64,000 nucleotides of DNA from Alisma plantago-aquatica (Eukaryota; Streptophyta; Magnoliopsida; Alismatales; Alismataceae): NCBI GenBank assembly GCA_963693085.1, contig OY856409.1, positions 1,618,777,711 to 1,618,841,710 on the forward strand, read 5' to 3'. Below are positions 23,280-34,514 of the stretch, piece by piece. The position numbers were made by a program, and so were the translations under genes. Numbering within the stretch: position 1 is the stretch's first letter; every line of letters starts with the position of its first letter. A model generated the notes under the pieces. That model saw only the letters and a program-made list of their open reading frames with translations, was not told the DNA's origin and ran no database searches.

Positions 23280-24720
23280 CTGTAGGGTCAGTTTTTCCAA
23301 ATAACCGACCTTATATGTCTAAAAAAAATGTGGGTACCACTTAAGACCTCTTGGGTCAGTTTTCTTAAAAAAACCGACCTTGTAGTGTAACTCTATAGGT
23401 CGATTTTGTAAATAAGCGACCTTATATGTCTATAAAAAAGGCGGGCACCACTTAAGACCACTTGGGTCGCTTTTCTTAAAATAGCTGACCTTGTAGTGTA
23501 TCTCTATAGGCTCAGTTTTCATAAAATAAGCGACCTTATAGACAATTGGATTAGAAAGCCAATTACAGTTTCCCGCGACAAAAATTTGCTCGATTTTGGC
23601 TTCGCGCCTCGATCTATGCAATCAGTTTTTCCAAATAACCGAACTTATATGTCTACAAAAGCACGGGAGACATCTTGAATCTAGTTTGCCTTCACGCATG
23701 TATAAGCACCTCTAGGGTCAGTTTTTCCTTAAAACCGACCCTAGAGGGCTCCTCAGTCGACAATATTGTCGACCGACATGAATTTTGGATCCAATTTAGT
23801 TCATGCATGTATAAGCATCTCTAGCGTCGGTTTTTTTACTTTTAACTGACCCTAGAGCTCACCTCGGTCGATGAATTTGTCGACTGACAGTCTCTCGGTC
23901 GACAAATGCGTCGATCGAGACAGAGCCAGATTTCACGTGTATAAGCACCTCTAGGGTCGGTTTTTTCCTTATAACTGACCCTAGAGGGCTCCTCGTTCGA
24001 CAATATTATCGACCAACATGAATTTTGGATCCAATTTCGTTCACTCATGTATAAGCACCTCTAGCGTCGATTTTTTTACTTTTAACCGACCCTAGAGCTC
24101 ACCTCAGTCGACTAATTTGTCGATCGATAATCTCTCGGTCGACAAATTTTTCGACCGAGAAGGAGCCAGATTTCACGTGTATAAGCACCTCTAAGGTCAG
24201 TTTTTTCCTTATAACTGACCCTAGAGGGCTCCTCGGTCGACAATATTGTCAACTGACATGAATTTTGGATACAGTTTAGTTCACGCATGTATAAGCACCT
24301 CTAGCGTTGGTTTTTTACTTTTAACTTACCCTAGAGCTCACCTCGGTTGACAAATTTGTCGACCGATAACCTCTCGGTCGACAAATTTGTCGACCGATAA
24401 CCTCTCGGTCGACAAATTCGTTGACCGAGAAGGAGCCAGATTTCACGTGTATAAGCACCTCTAGGGTCAGTGTTTTCCTTATAATCGACCGTAGAGGGCT
24501 CCTCGGTCGATAATATTGTCGACCGACATGAATTTTGGATCCAGTTTAGTTCATCCATGCATAAGCACCTCTAGCATCAGTTTTTTTACTTTTAACAGAC
24601 CCTAGAGCTCACCTCGGTTAATGAATTTGTCGACCAATAACCTCTCGGTCGACAAATTTGTCGATCGAGAATGAGTTTGAGTGTTTTTAAATAACCCGAC
24701 ACGGGCACCGCTTATCTTTA
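23280..24720. repeat. CACTA-1 left subterminal array
   Basis: After about 400 bp of shorter GGTCAGTTTT...AACCGACC units, a larger unit of about 240 bp repeats from about 23700, 23938, 24177 and 24446. Each contains GGGTCGGTTTTT...AACCGACCCTAGAG stems. Each also contains TCGGTCGACAAATTTGTCGACCGA-type palindromes; a perfect one is at about 24374-24397. In En/Spm elements, subterminal repeats bind the element-encoded DNA-binding protein and are often methylated. That role here is inferred from the family. Confidence 0.85.
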
Positions 24721-25330
24721 GCGTCAGTTTGTTTGTGTTAACTAACGCTACAGGTCGTGTCTCTCCGTGAAATGGCCGAAACCTAGTATCTCTCTCATGA
24801 AACAAAAATTTCGTTCTCTTTCTCTCCTACGGTGCGGATACCTTTTCTTCTTTATCTCCTTGTGTCATTCCGCCATGGATACCTTCTCTACTTGTCTCCC
24901 GCACCGCCAAAGCCTTTGCCAAGAAGCTCATCATCGTGTTTGAAGAGGATCGCGGTGTTCGTGAAGCCCTTGCCACCTCTCCGCGCCACTAAAGCCCTTG
25001 CCTCCTCTCCGTGAAGAGAGCTCGTCGTCACCACCTCTCCACACTTCCACGAAGGTCGCCACCTCTCTGTGAAGGTCGTCTCATCCTCCACGAAGGTCGC
25101 TACGTTTCCAAGTAAGGTCGCTGCTTCCCTCATTCCTGAGTTCGTTCCCGCCACCATGGTAGCGTCCAGGTCTACTCTCGGTCAGTAATATTGTCGACCG
25201 AGAGTCCACCTGCACACAACGTCCAGGTCCACTCTCAGTCGAGAATTTGCCGACCGAGAGTGGACCTGGATCCCGCGCACAGGTGGGCTCTCGGTCGACT
25301 AATTGTCGACCGAGAGTGGACCTGCGCTCC
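24721..25330 (+). promoter_or_regulatory. Probable leader/promoter region of CACTA-1 transposase
   Basis: A GC- and CT-rich block follows the subterminal repeats. It contains repeated CCACGAAGGTCGCCACCTC-like units (24950-25110) and three CTCTCGGTCGA...TCGACCGAGAG palindromes (25175-25320). Open frames here are short and unrecognised. Its position ahead of the transposase and the matching CT-rich block in CACTA-2 (51440-52020) suggest the start of transcription. No TATA box or start site could be fixed. Confidence 0.4.
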
Positions 25331-25598
25331 TTTAACTACACAGTTATATTGTTTTTCCATTTTATATGATTTGATAACCCAACCAATAATAAAAACATGT
25401 ATTTTTTCATATTTAATCATTATATAAATTCTAGAAATTAATACGAGATTAGACATGTGTACTCCTAGATTGACACTTTAGGGTTGATGCATGATGTTTT
25501 AACTTAATATATAAGTATGAAAATAATGCATTTATATATTAACTTTGAAACCCGTTCAAAATTTACTCATTAGGAGTAAACTTTGGATAGTCCCAAGT

Positions 25599-25835
25599 TT
25601 GGGACTGTTTTTGGATATTTAATCTCACTTAGGATGTACCTATATAATGTATGTTTATTTTTGTAGAAAATTTCAGTAGGATTTCCTCATTTGTTCTCTG
25701 GGTACATATGTGAGTGGTTATTTGCCATTTACATCGGTGTACTTCGAGAACTTAGGGGAAATGCTGCTGAAATTTTCTTCAAAACTAAACATACATTATA
25801 CAGTTACTAGTGAGATTAAATATTCAAAAATGGGA
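25599..25835 (+). repeat. Diverged fold-back upstream of CACTA-1 transposase
   Basis: The left arm (25599-25705, containing AATCTCACTTAGGATGTA and TTTCCTCATTTGTTCTC) pairs imperfectly with the right arm (25738-25835, containing GAGAACTTAGGGGAAATG and TACTAGTGAGATT). CACTA-2 carries the same structure, nearly perfect, at 52912-53111. The same flanks occur in both: ACTCATTAGGAGTAAA upstream and TGGGATAGGTGGTACAC downstream. It is therefore a family feature, not a chance palindrome. Confidence 0.75.
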
Positions 25836-25949
25836 TAGGTGGTACACTTTAGTATATAAGTAATTAACTTACTATCAATAAAAACTTATAGATTATAGTA
25901 TCAATATTAAAAGGATAGTTTTATAATTAATTTTAATGTGATATAGAAA

Positions 25950-27574
25950 ATGGATCGAAGTTGGATGTCTATCAAGAATCGTTGAAGACCAGAGTTTGCC
26001 AAAGGTCTTGATGAATTTATCAGATTTGCTAAGGAACATAGGAAACTACCTACATATAGGCTATATTGTCCATGTAGAAATTGTTGTAACAATTTGAAAG
26101 TTGATATTGGTGAGGAAATTAAGAATAATGTCCTATGTAATGGGATCATACAAGGTTATAATGAATGGTATTGGCATGGAGAGAAATTTAATTATGGATC
26201 AGAAAATGTCAATACTAATTGTTTTGGCATAGAAGATATAGATAATGATGATAATGTTAACGATGAACCGATTCAAGATGACTAGATTCATGATGATATG
26301 GTTGATGAGATGCTACGTAGTTGTTGGGACAATGTCATTGATCCACCTTCTTTATTTACAAACATTGTCCATGATGCTGAAAAACCATTATATAAGGGTT
26401 GTACTAAGTTCACTAGGTTGAGTGTTGTGATGCGATTATATACTCTTAAAGCTCAAAACCGATGTAGGGATAACAATTTCACTTCACTGTTGTCTTTGTT
26501 AAAGGAAATTCTTCCTGAAGGCAACAAGCTTCCAATTTCAGCATATCAAGCAAAGAAAATAATGTGCCCAATGGGAATGGAGGCTAAGAAGATTCAAGCA
26601 TGTCCAAATGATTGTGTGCTATTTCAGAAGGACTATAGTAATTTGATAAATTGTCCACAATGTGGCGCGTCAAGGTATAAGACCACAAATTTAGCTAAGG
26701 CTAAAAATGGCTCTCCTGCCAAGGTGATGTGGTATCTACCAATAATACCACGATTTCAACGCTTATTTGCTAATATAGAAGATGCACAAAATTTGTCTTG
26801 GCATGGGGAGTTAAAGGCCAATGATGATGGCGTCCTACAACATGCATCTGATTCACCACAATGGAAGAAAATTGATTTATTATACCCTCAATTTGGTAAA
26901 GAACCAAGAAACTTAAGACTTGGACTCTGTACAGATGGAATGAATCCCTATGGTACATTAAGTAGCCAACATAGCATGTGGCCTGTTATGATTGTTATAT
27001 ACAATCTTCCTCCTTGGTTGTGTATGAAAAATAGGTATGTGATGTTGTCAATACTGATATCAGGGCCGAAGCAACCTGGAAATGATATTGATGTTTACCT
27101 TTAACCTCTAATTGATGACCTATTGAAACTATCGGAAGAAGGTATTATGACATATGATGCTTCACATAAAGAGATCTTCAGTTTGCATGCTATGTTATTT
27201 TGTATGATTAATGACTTTTCATCTTATGGAAATTTGTGTGGATATAGCATAAAAGGATACAAAGCATGTCCTATTTATGAGGAAAATACTAAATCAATCA
27301 GACTGAAACATGGTGGCAAAATCGTATATCTTGGTCATCGGAGATTTCTCCCACCAGTGCATCGTTATCGAAGGCAACGCAAAACCTTTAATGGGTCAAC
27401 TGAGGAACGAAGTACTCCTAAACTTATACCAGGAAATGTTGTATATGATAGTGTGAAACATATTGTTAATGAATTTGGAAAGAGTTCAAGTAGTCGCCCA
27501 CTCGCATGTGACAAATCTCTATATAAGAAGAGGTCAATATTTTGGGATCTTCCTTATTGGAGATCTTACAATTA
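25950..27574 (+). pseudogene. CACTA-1 TNP2-like transposase, 5' part
   Basis: Starting at MDRSWMSIKNR, the frame shows a transposase-associated domain (FIRFAKEHRK, then the CPCRNCCNN cysteine cluster). The tnp2 (Transposase_21) region follows, with CPNDCVLFQKDY, CPQCGASRYK, KVMWYLPIIPRFQRLF and DGMNPYGTLSSQHSMWPV. TNP2-type proteins cut and join CACTA ends. The frame has in-frame stops near 25983, 26283 and 27102, so the copy is dead even without the copia element inserted at 27579/27580. Against CACTA-2, two bases are also missing near the insertion point, giving a frameshift. The product continues at 36764. Confidence 0.9.
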
Positions 27575-28759
27575 GACATTGTTGGTATGTATGCCCTGAG
27601 AGCCAATCATGTGATGATTGGTGGGATACATTAAGATTGATTTGATAAACATCAAAGGCAAGCTTCCAATTCATTCTGGTTGAGTCATATGAGATAGTGA
27701 TAGAACAGATTGAATGTCTAAAGAATGACAGAACTCAATGACGTGTGCTTTCAGGTTGAGGACCTGAACGATGAGATCATACGGATGCTAAGAGTTTGTA
27801 CATTCTTGTTATGTCCCTAGTCGGATGTCATTGTGGAAGGTAGATAGACAGCAATGACACACAAGACTAGATTGTGGTGTTGGTTGATGACAGAATCTCA
27901 TTAGTCATGATATAGAGATATCAAACCAAACACATAGGTACTTGTTAGAGAACAAGTGTACCGGACAGATCCACCATGAGTTTGACACATGGAACCATGA
28001 GATGGTAGTCATAGTCAGTACTCACAGGGATGGTGGTGAGTGTGATTCTTAGACCTGAAATCACTGCACTCAACACATGTCATTGGGCACACTTTGACAT
28101 CATCAAACGCAGTCCTGAAACATGGGTTGTTATAAAGGTGATGATTGGGTGGCTTTGACACATGGGGCTTTTGAGGGGCGAGTGATAGATATGGGATTTG
28201 TCCCTCCTGAGGGAGTTTGATATCCATGGCCACTTGATGAGTAGGATTGAGAAAGGTGTGCACGCATGTGTGAATCAGTATATGATACTGATGTCATACA
28301 TATCTCTTCCAGTCTACTCTGAGATCAAGGAAGTGAATGAACGTTGACAGGATGACTATTCCATGCCTCGAGTTCATTTGGGATATCAGTGACAAAGGAA
28401 TTATACATTCGCTGTAACACCATTCACGGATTATAGGATGAAAGTTGTTCTCCAACTTTCTACTTTCACTTGGGTAGCACTGATGTGTGACTAGGCACCG
28501 CTCTTTGCTTGTGAAGTCATAAGTGTTATGGACTTTCACTGCCAACGTGAAATGGACCTGCAGGGTCACACACATAGGATTTAACCTGGAAGAGGAGTTT
28601 TGTCCACAAGGCAATGTTTAGATTGATTACTAAAGGAGTTTAGTAGTTCAATTAAACACTCAATCGGTCGATGGCTCAATATCGTATGGTTCAAGGTGTT
28701 GGACGCATTGATTGGAGTATCGGATTGATTGAAATCACAATTGACTGATTTTGCCCAAC

Positions 28760-29170
28760 CTGTGCTCCCAACCGATCGGTTCATGTGATGAACCGGTCGG
28801 CTGAGGTTGCTGAACCGGTCGGCTGGAGTGTCCAGGCCGCTTGGCTCATGCCCAGGTTGAAACGACCGGTTCAAGGGTTGAACCGATCGGCTCAACTGGT
28901 GCAACCGACCAGTTGGGAAAAGTCATGTCGGCAAGAATTTTCCTTTGGTTTCAAATTGCCCAATTCGATTGGGAATAATATTGGTATTCGATACCAATTG
29001 GGAAAGAAACAAGTAAAGTCTTTTTGATCCGGATTAGGACCATGAACCGATCGGTTTAGGGCACCAACCGATCGGTTGGAGTGCCCCAAATGATCGGATC
29101 AGGTCTAACCGATCGGCTCAATGGCCGAACCGATCGGTTCAGTTGTGAACCGATCATTTCAAGTTGCGAA
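28760..29170. repeat. Cluster of ACCGATCGGT palindromes in the copia LTR
   Basis: At least ten copies of the decamer palindrome ACCGATCGGT, or one-base variants, are often joined as GGTTCAAG/GTGAACCGATCGG. The same motif recurs in the leader at 30285-30480 and in the 3' LTR at 35700-36110. Weaker versions occur in the old copia (5400-5710, 20050-20260). Confidence 0.8.
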
Positions 29171-29249
29171 CCGGTTGTTTTTTTGTGGAAAATCCCGAAC
29201 CCTTCTACTCCTGCTTTAGTCCCGCATTTCCCGGGATGGAGAACCCTGT

Positions 29250-29275
29250 CCCATGACTCTCCTATATATATAGGG
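29250..29275 (+). promoter_or_regulatory. Possible LTR TATA box
   Basis: CTCCTATATATATAGGGG lies about 560 bp before the 5' LTR end, between the palindrome cluster and a GC-rich stretch, where an LTR promoter would be expected. The same motif is kept in the 3' LTR at about 36192-36210. This is inferred from position and composition only. Confidence 0.45.
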
Positions 29276-29826
29276 GTATTGGGGGCTTCTCAAAGTACAG
29301 CTCAGTGCAACCAGTTGCTCTGCAAGTTGTCGTTCTCTCTGGTTTTGGTAACCGTGAGAGAGCCCGAGCAAGTGCTTCCCGAAAAAGGGAGGTGCAGCAA
29401 GGGAAGGACAACTGCGGTTGCAACAGGAGGTAGGAGAGCGTGTTGGCGACTAGTACGTCAACAGGAGGGTGCGACTCCTTCCACTTCCTTGTGGGACAAG
29501 GAGAGTGGAGTTCCAGGTGGTCCGTGTGGACTACTACAGAGGCGGGAGGACACTACCGCTTAGGAGGACAACTGTCATCTGACAGTCCGGTTCGAGTAGG
29601 AGTTGTCAGTCCCGGTGCGACCAGGAGCTGCACATACGCCGTCGAAGTCCGGAGTTGAAGATCGCGCATTGCGCGAGGTATTGTCGCCGAGCAAGCCTCG
29701 GGACAAGGTATGATTCCGCAAACCATCCTTTCCTATTATATAGATGTTGACGCGTTTCCTCGGTATGGGTTTGGGGAGAAAATTTTTGTTTCCGCTGCCT
29801 TTTCTGTCTCCCCTAAAACCCAACAG

Positions 29827-29839
29827 TGGTATCAGAGCC
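29827..29839 (+). other. Primer-binding site (tRNA-iMet) of the gag-only copia
   Basis: TGGTATCAGAGCC begins one base after the 5' LTR, complementary to the 3' end of plant initiator methionyl-tRNA, as is usual for copia elements. Confidence 0.92.
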
Positions 29840-31245
29840 ACGTCAACTGCTCTATATTTTAGGAATATGGATATGATCGATTTTGGTTTGTCGCCTTTAT
29901 TTATTGCATACGATGCGAATAATATCGGCTTTATGCATGTCCAATCCTAAATCCACAAATCCCTAATTACATATATGATATGTATTATTAATGCACTCAA
30001 TACGCGTCGCCCTTAAACGAGTTTTGTGGTGGATGTGTGTAGCATGATTATGGCCTATAAACCCCTATCTGTGATTGGTTGTGTGTGGTTGCTTGCATCT
30101 CGGTCTGCGCACCGATCTTCCCTCTCTTATTCCTGATGTAACTCGAAATAATTTGAGATTCTTCCTACCGTTTCTCCCCCTGAATGTAAATCGGGGTTTC
30201 TCTTTTAAAGCAATGTAATAAATAGAATAGGATTTTATTTCATGTTATGTCAAAGACCGGCAGATATCAAGACGACTGCTCAGACGGTCGGTTCAAGGAG
30301 TGAACCGATCGGTTGACCTTCCAGACGGTCAGTTCAAGGAGTGAACCGATTGGTTGATGACCAGTTTGAGGAGCGAGATGAGCGGGTGGCGGACATGACG
30401 AGATGCACGATGTCCAGGCGAACCGATCGGTTGGAGTAGCCAACCGATCGGCTGGTGGCACCCAGACGACCGGCTGGAGAGTACAGATCATTCATGTGAT
30501 GAATTGATCAACTCGGATGGCAAGGCACAGAGTTCATCTTGTACAGGTTGCATGTGATGTAGACCTAGATGACCGTGATTCCTCTTGGCTCGAGGAATCA
30601 CATTAGGATGGCCATAATCATTGCTTTTTATCGTTTGTGCATGTTTTCTGTGGGATATAGCATGTATATGATACGTACTATGTATTGTGGTGATTGGATA
30701 TGTATATGTATATAAAACCAAATCCCTCATTCAAATATTAAGTTTTAGATGCCTTCCAAATGCAACACACGTGAAAAGCTTAATCGACCAAGTGTGGGCA
30801 CGCCAAAGCGTGGTGCACTGTCTATCTCGTGGAAGAGTGAAGGATGAATGTGTGGGTCTGCCAAAGCAGGGTGCATATTCATCGTGTTTGCTTTGGGTCG
30901 GACTTAACAAGGTGATCTAGATGGGATCTAGTACCTTGAGGCATAGAGATGATCATTGCAAGGAGTTGTAGATGACATCTTATCAAGAGTTGCATATGAT
31001 GCAATTGGCAAAAGTTGCCTAACTGAGAGATCTAAGTTGTGGGCGATCAGCCAAAGCTGACTCATGACTTAGAGGATTTCAGGATCTTGCCCACTAGAAG
31101 GTTGTACGCTGCAATCTTCCGAATTGATGGTGAGGGCTATCAATTTGAAGTAAAATAGTGGGAGCGATAAATAATTAAAGGCCTAATTATATCGTCAAAT
31201 TTTCAAATCAATCAAATAAGTCAAAAATGAGTTTTTGGACTAAAA
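29840..31245 (+). other. Long untranslated leader of the gag-only copia
   Basis: About 1.4 kb without a supported gene. It holds a second group of CCGATCGG palindromes (30285-30480) and a block near 30760-31130 that is still recognisable in reverse at 19290-19860 of the old relative. Conservation of a non-coding leader between two copies suggests it carries signals needed in cis, such as packaging or dimerisation. Confidence 0.6.
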
Positions 31246-31272
31246 TTGCATATTTTCCTTTTTGTAGTTCAA

Positions 31273-32082
31273 ATGGCAACAAACAACAACAACTTTACTT
31301 TGCGATCGGTCCTTGATAAGGACAAGCTAAATGGGACGAACTTCCACGACTGGTATCGGACATTGAGAATTGTTCTCACTCAAGAGCGTAAGCTCTATGT
31401 CCTCGATACTCCAATTCCAGAGGAACCCGCTCCTAATGCACCAAAGGCAGAAAGGGATGCTTACAAGAAGCATTCTGATGATGCCATTGATGCAAAGTGC
31501 TTGATGCTATGTTCAATGAACCATGAGTTGCAGAGGCAACATGAGAACATGGGTGTCATAGAGATGATTCTGCATCTCAGGAACATGTATGAAGATCAGG
31601 CACGGCAAGAGAGGTACAATGTTTCTAGGGCGCTGTTCAAGTGCGTCATGACAGAAGGAGATCCAGTTGGTCTTCACACACTCAAGATGATTGGGTATGT
31701 GGAGAACTTGCAGAGACTGGGATTTCCACTTAGCCAAGAGTTGGCTACTGACGTGATACTGCAATCATTGCCAGAATCTTACAGTCAGTTTGTGATGAAC
31801 TACAACATGAACAACTTTGATAGGCCACTGTCAGAGTTGTTGGGCATGTTGAGGACAGCCGAGTTACAGATGAAGAAGGACAAGCCTAAGTCCGTGATGG
31901 TGATCACGAGCAAGAAAGGCAAGTCCAAGCACAAGGGCAAGGGCAAAGCTAAGAAAGGTTCTGAAGCTAGCCAGGAGTCCAAGCCATCTTCAGCTCTCAA
32001 GGCCAAGGGAGGCGTGACCAAGAAAGGAAATTGCCACCATTGTCAAAAGCCAGGACATTGGAAAAGGAATTGTCCTCTCTAG
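31273..32082 (+). CDS. gag: Copia Gag polyprotein, open (269 aa)
   Basis: Gag forms the retrotransposon particle and binds its RNA. The frame begins MATNNNNFTLRSVLDKDKLN at 31273. An upstream in-frame ATG at 31246 exists, but the family start is the MATNN form. Residues in the first 60 include NGTNFHDWYRTLRIVL, typical of the UBN2/copia gag core. A lysine-rich stretch follows, then a zinc knuckle CHHCQKPGHWKRNC (CX2CX4HX4C) at the C-terminus. The frame ends TAG right after the knuckle. The next codons still read as gag-pol linker, so the stop may have truncated an original gag-pol frame. The full open frame suggests selection or youth. It is the only intact retrotransposon protein gene in the window. 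Confidence 0.92.
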   Translation: MATNNNNFTLRSVLDKDKLNGTNFHDWYRTLRIVLTQERKLYVLDTPIPEEPAPNAPKAERDAYKKHSDDAIDAKCLMLCSMNHELQRQHENMGVIEMILHLRNMYEDQARQERYNVSRALFKCVMTEGDPVGLHTLKMIGYVENLQRLGFPLSQELATDVILQSLPESYSQFVMNYNMNNFDRPLSELLGMLRTAELQMKKDKPKSVMVITSKKGKSKHKGKGKAKKGSEASQESKPSSALKAKGGVTKKGNCHHCQKPGHWKRNCPL

Positions 32083-34514
32083 CTGGAAGAACAAAAGAAT
32101 AAGGAGGCGACTGAAGCCTCTACTTGAAGGTGTCATGTAAATAAACTTGTAACACTTTTTGAGATATATGATATCAAGATGTAAAGTGTAAATCATTCTT
32201 ACTTGGGGCAAGTGTTGCCTTTATAGATAGGAATACTTTAGTTTATTTTCAGCCAATAAGGCATGTAATACAGTTATGAACTTCTATTTCATACTTGCCA
32301 ATAGATAGAAACACTTTATTTTTGCATATTGTATGACAATGATGGCAATTAATAAAGAGATGTTTCAATTTATAAAGATGTGATCTTTGTGGCAATGCCT
32401 TATTTATCTTATGATATTTGATATGCATAAGATAAGACGATACCTAAAAGTTATAGATAACTCAAACAATTTAATTAGCATTAATCATGAGAAATTCATT
32501 TCTAGTTTCCATGTGATGGATAAATCTAGACTCTTTTGGTTATAGAACCAGTAAGAGACATGAATATCTTGGACATGATTAATCAATCTTCACTAATGTA
32601 GTGGGAGAATGATTATCCTATTAGGTATAATACATGTGATGTATTTACATACCTATTGGAATAAATGCTAATACTTCAAATGGTGTTTAGAGAAATACCA
32701 ATATGAATGTCTTGAAGTGTTCAAGATTATCATAAATGAAGTACAAATTTGGTAAAGTATTAATTCTTGATGAGATCAATGAATAAAATACTTGGAACAA
32801 ATGTTTGAGATCCTTATGAGTGATTATGATAGTGTATCATAGTGAACTCATGATTAAGGCATGGTGATGTCTGAATCAAGAAGGAATCATACTCTAAGGA
32901 GTTAGAGAATGATTATCAAATAACTGAATTCTTCTTAAATGAATACCCCACACTAATAAAAGAAATTAAGAATCACAAGGGTTGTGAGTTCTTATATCTT
33001 TAACAGATACACCTCAATTATCTATGTGATGAGTTGTTCATATGATGAGTCAACTATCAAGATGAATATGAGGAACCGAATTTTGAGTTATGGTTTATGA
33101 CCATTACATCCTAAATGACATCCATGTGAACCATAAGGTATGACCTTGATGGTAGCACTCATTGGATCATATCCATAAGTGCAAATGAGTCTTAAGTGTT
33201 AAGACACATGGATAACATTTTGAGAAGGATGATGCTTGTTGATTGCAACTTAATGACTACGACATTTGGCATATGGATACTAAAACCACATTCCTATGAG
33301 GAATAAAACAAGGATGTGTACGTGACACAACCTATAAGGTTTGTGAATCCACTAATGCAAATGAAGTCTATAAGTTACAATGGACTAATCAATGTGATTG
33401 ATTGAGTACAAGCAACTCAAAATTGGATCTTTACTTTGATGATATAGTCAAAGGGTTTGACTGATATGTCAAAGATAAAGAAAGGGATCTGTGATTTAGT
33501 GGGAGCGTATTCACATTACACATATTGATGTGAAATGGAATTGTTCAAGATTGGAAATCCAAAAGTGGAAATTATCTTTAAGGAAGATAGAGATGTTTCC
33601 TATGTGATAGGAATAGAGATCTATAGAGATAGTTCTCGAAAATCTCTTGACCTAGAAAGAGAGAGCATACATTGGCAATCTGTACTGAAATGTTCAGTAT
33701 GCACAGATTCAGTGGGAGAAAACTTGTCCATGTTACATGGAGTTAGTATCCCAAGGCCAAGTGTCCAATTCTTATGAAGAATGGGAACACTAAGAATAGA
33801 TATGGATCTATCATGTATGTAATCATCCCATTATCTTGCATGTATGACATGGCAAGAATAAAATGCATTCATCATCTTGTATGTAAGACATGGCAATATG
33901 ATGTGCTCATCCTGATAACTCGCATGTGTGACATGACGAGTGGATGTATGTCTGTTTCCAGTAAGGGTTACTGGAATACCATGAGAACTTGATAAGTGCT
34001 TGTGAAGTACTAGTTCTATGAAGATAAGGAAGAGTTCGATGTAAAGAGTTACATTGATGCGAACTTCCGAAAGGACAGAAAATTAATCGCAATATATATA
34101 CATAAGATGTATAAAAGTGAAAGGTTGTTGATAATTGGAAATGTTCCAATAAAGCCATTTAAAAAGGGGAATGTCGAGTATCTATATGTTAGAGAACAGT
34201 AGTAGATACTATATGGATCTGGAGGTTCATGAGATGAACTTATATTCCGCTCATTGATGACAAGTCTAGAATCCTTGATCATGCAATGTGGCTAAAGGTT
34301 AGCAAAGGAATACTAGATCGCATATGATGGCAACTCCATCTCATACGTGTGACGTACAGCAAAGAGATGAGAGACATGCAATTTATACTGACTTTGGCAA
34401 GGTGTTGCCATTTCTCACTATGTTGGCACTAGAGCATAGTAACATGTGGGACATGTTTGAAGATCACTATGAATATGATTCAAGGGTGATTGGCTCACAA
34501 TGCAAGTGGGAGTC
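32083..34514 (+). other. Pol-less interior of the copia, with RT/RNase H scrap
   Basis: AT-rich sequence with no long frames. The homologous interior of the old relative (17255-18580 and 6822-8440, reverse) is similarly non-coding, so this is a stable state of the family and not just decay of one copy. The only recognisable pol piece is 33535-33777 (SYVIGIEIYRDSS). Three diverged repeats of GCATGTATGACATGGCAAGA type lie at about 33810-33960. Confidence 0.7.
33535..33777 (+). pseudogene. Copia pol scrap (end of RT)
   Basis: An 80-residue frame with DVSYVIGIEIYRDSSRKSLD matches the stretch just before RNase H in copia pol. The upstream catalytic RT motifs and the integrase are not found. It matches the reverse-oriented scrap at 7566-7793, so the two copies share the same deletion. 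Confidence 0.7.

Larger units (their letters stand above)
27580..29825 (+). repeat. 5' LTR of the gag-only copia
   Basis: 2246 bp, TGTTGG...CCAACA. It contains a dense cluster of AACCGATCGGTT-type palindromes at 28760-29170. A CTATATATATAG motif at about 29260, with GC-rich sequence following, is a plausible TATA box and transcription start area. Confidence 0.92.

Noticed and set aside
23700..24690. CRISPR-like regularly spaced repeats
   Set aside because: The units are transposon subterminal repeats with conserved 'spacers', in a plant genomic context, with no cas genes.
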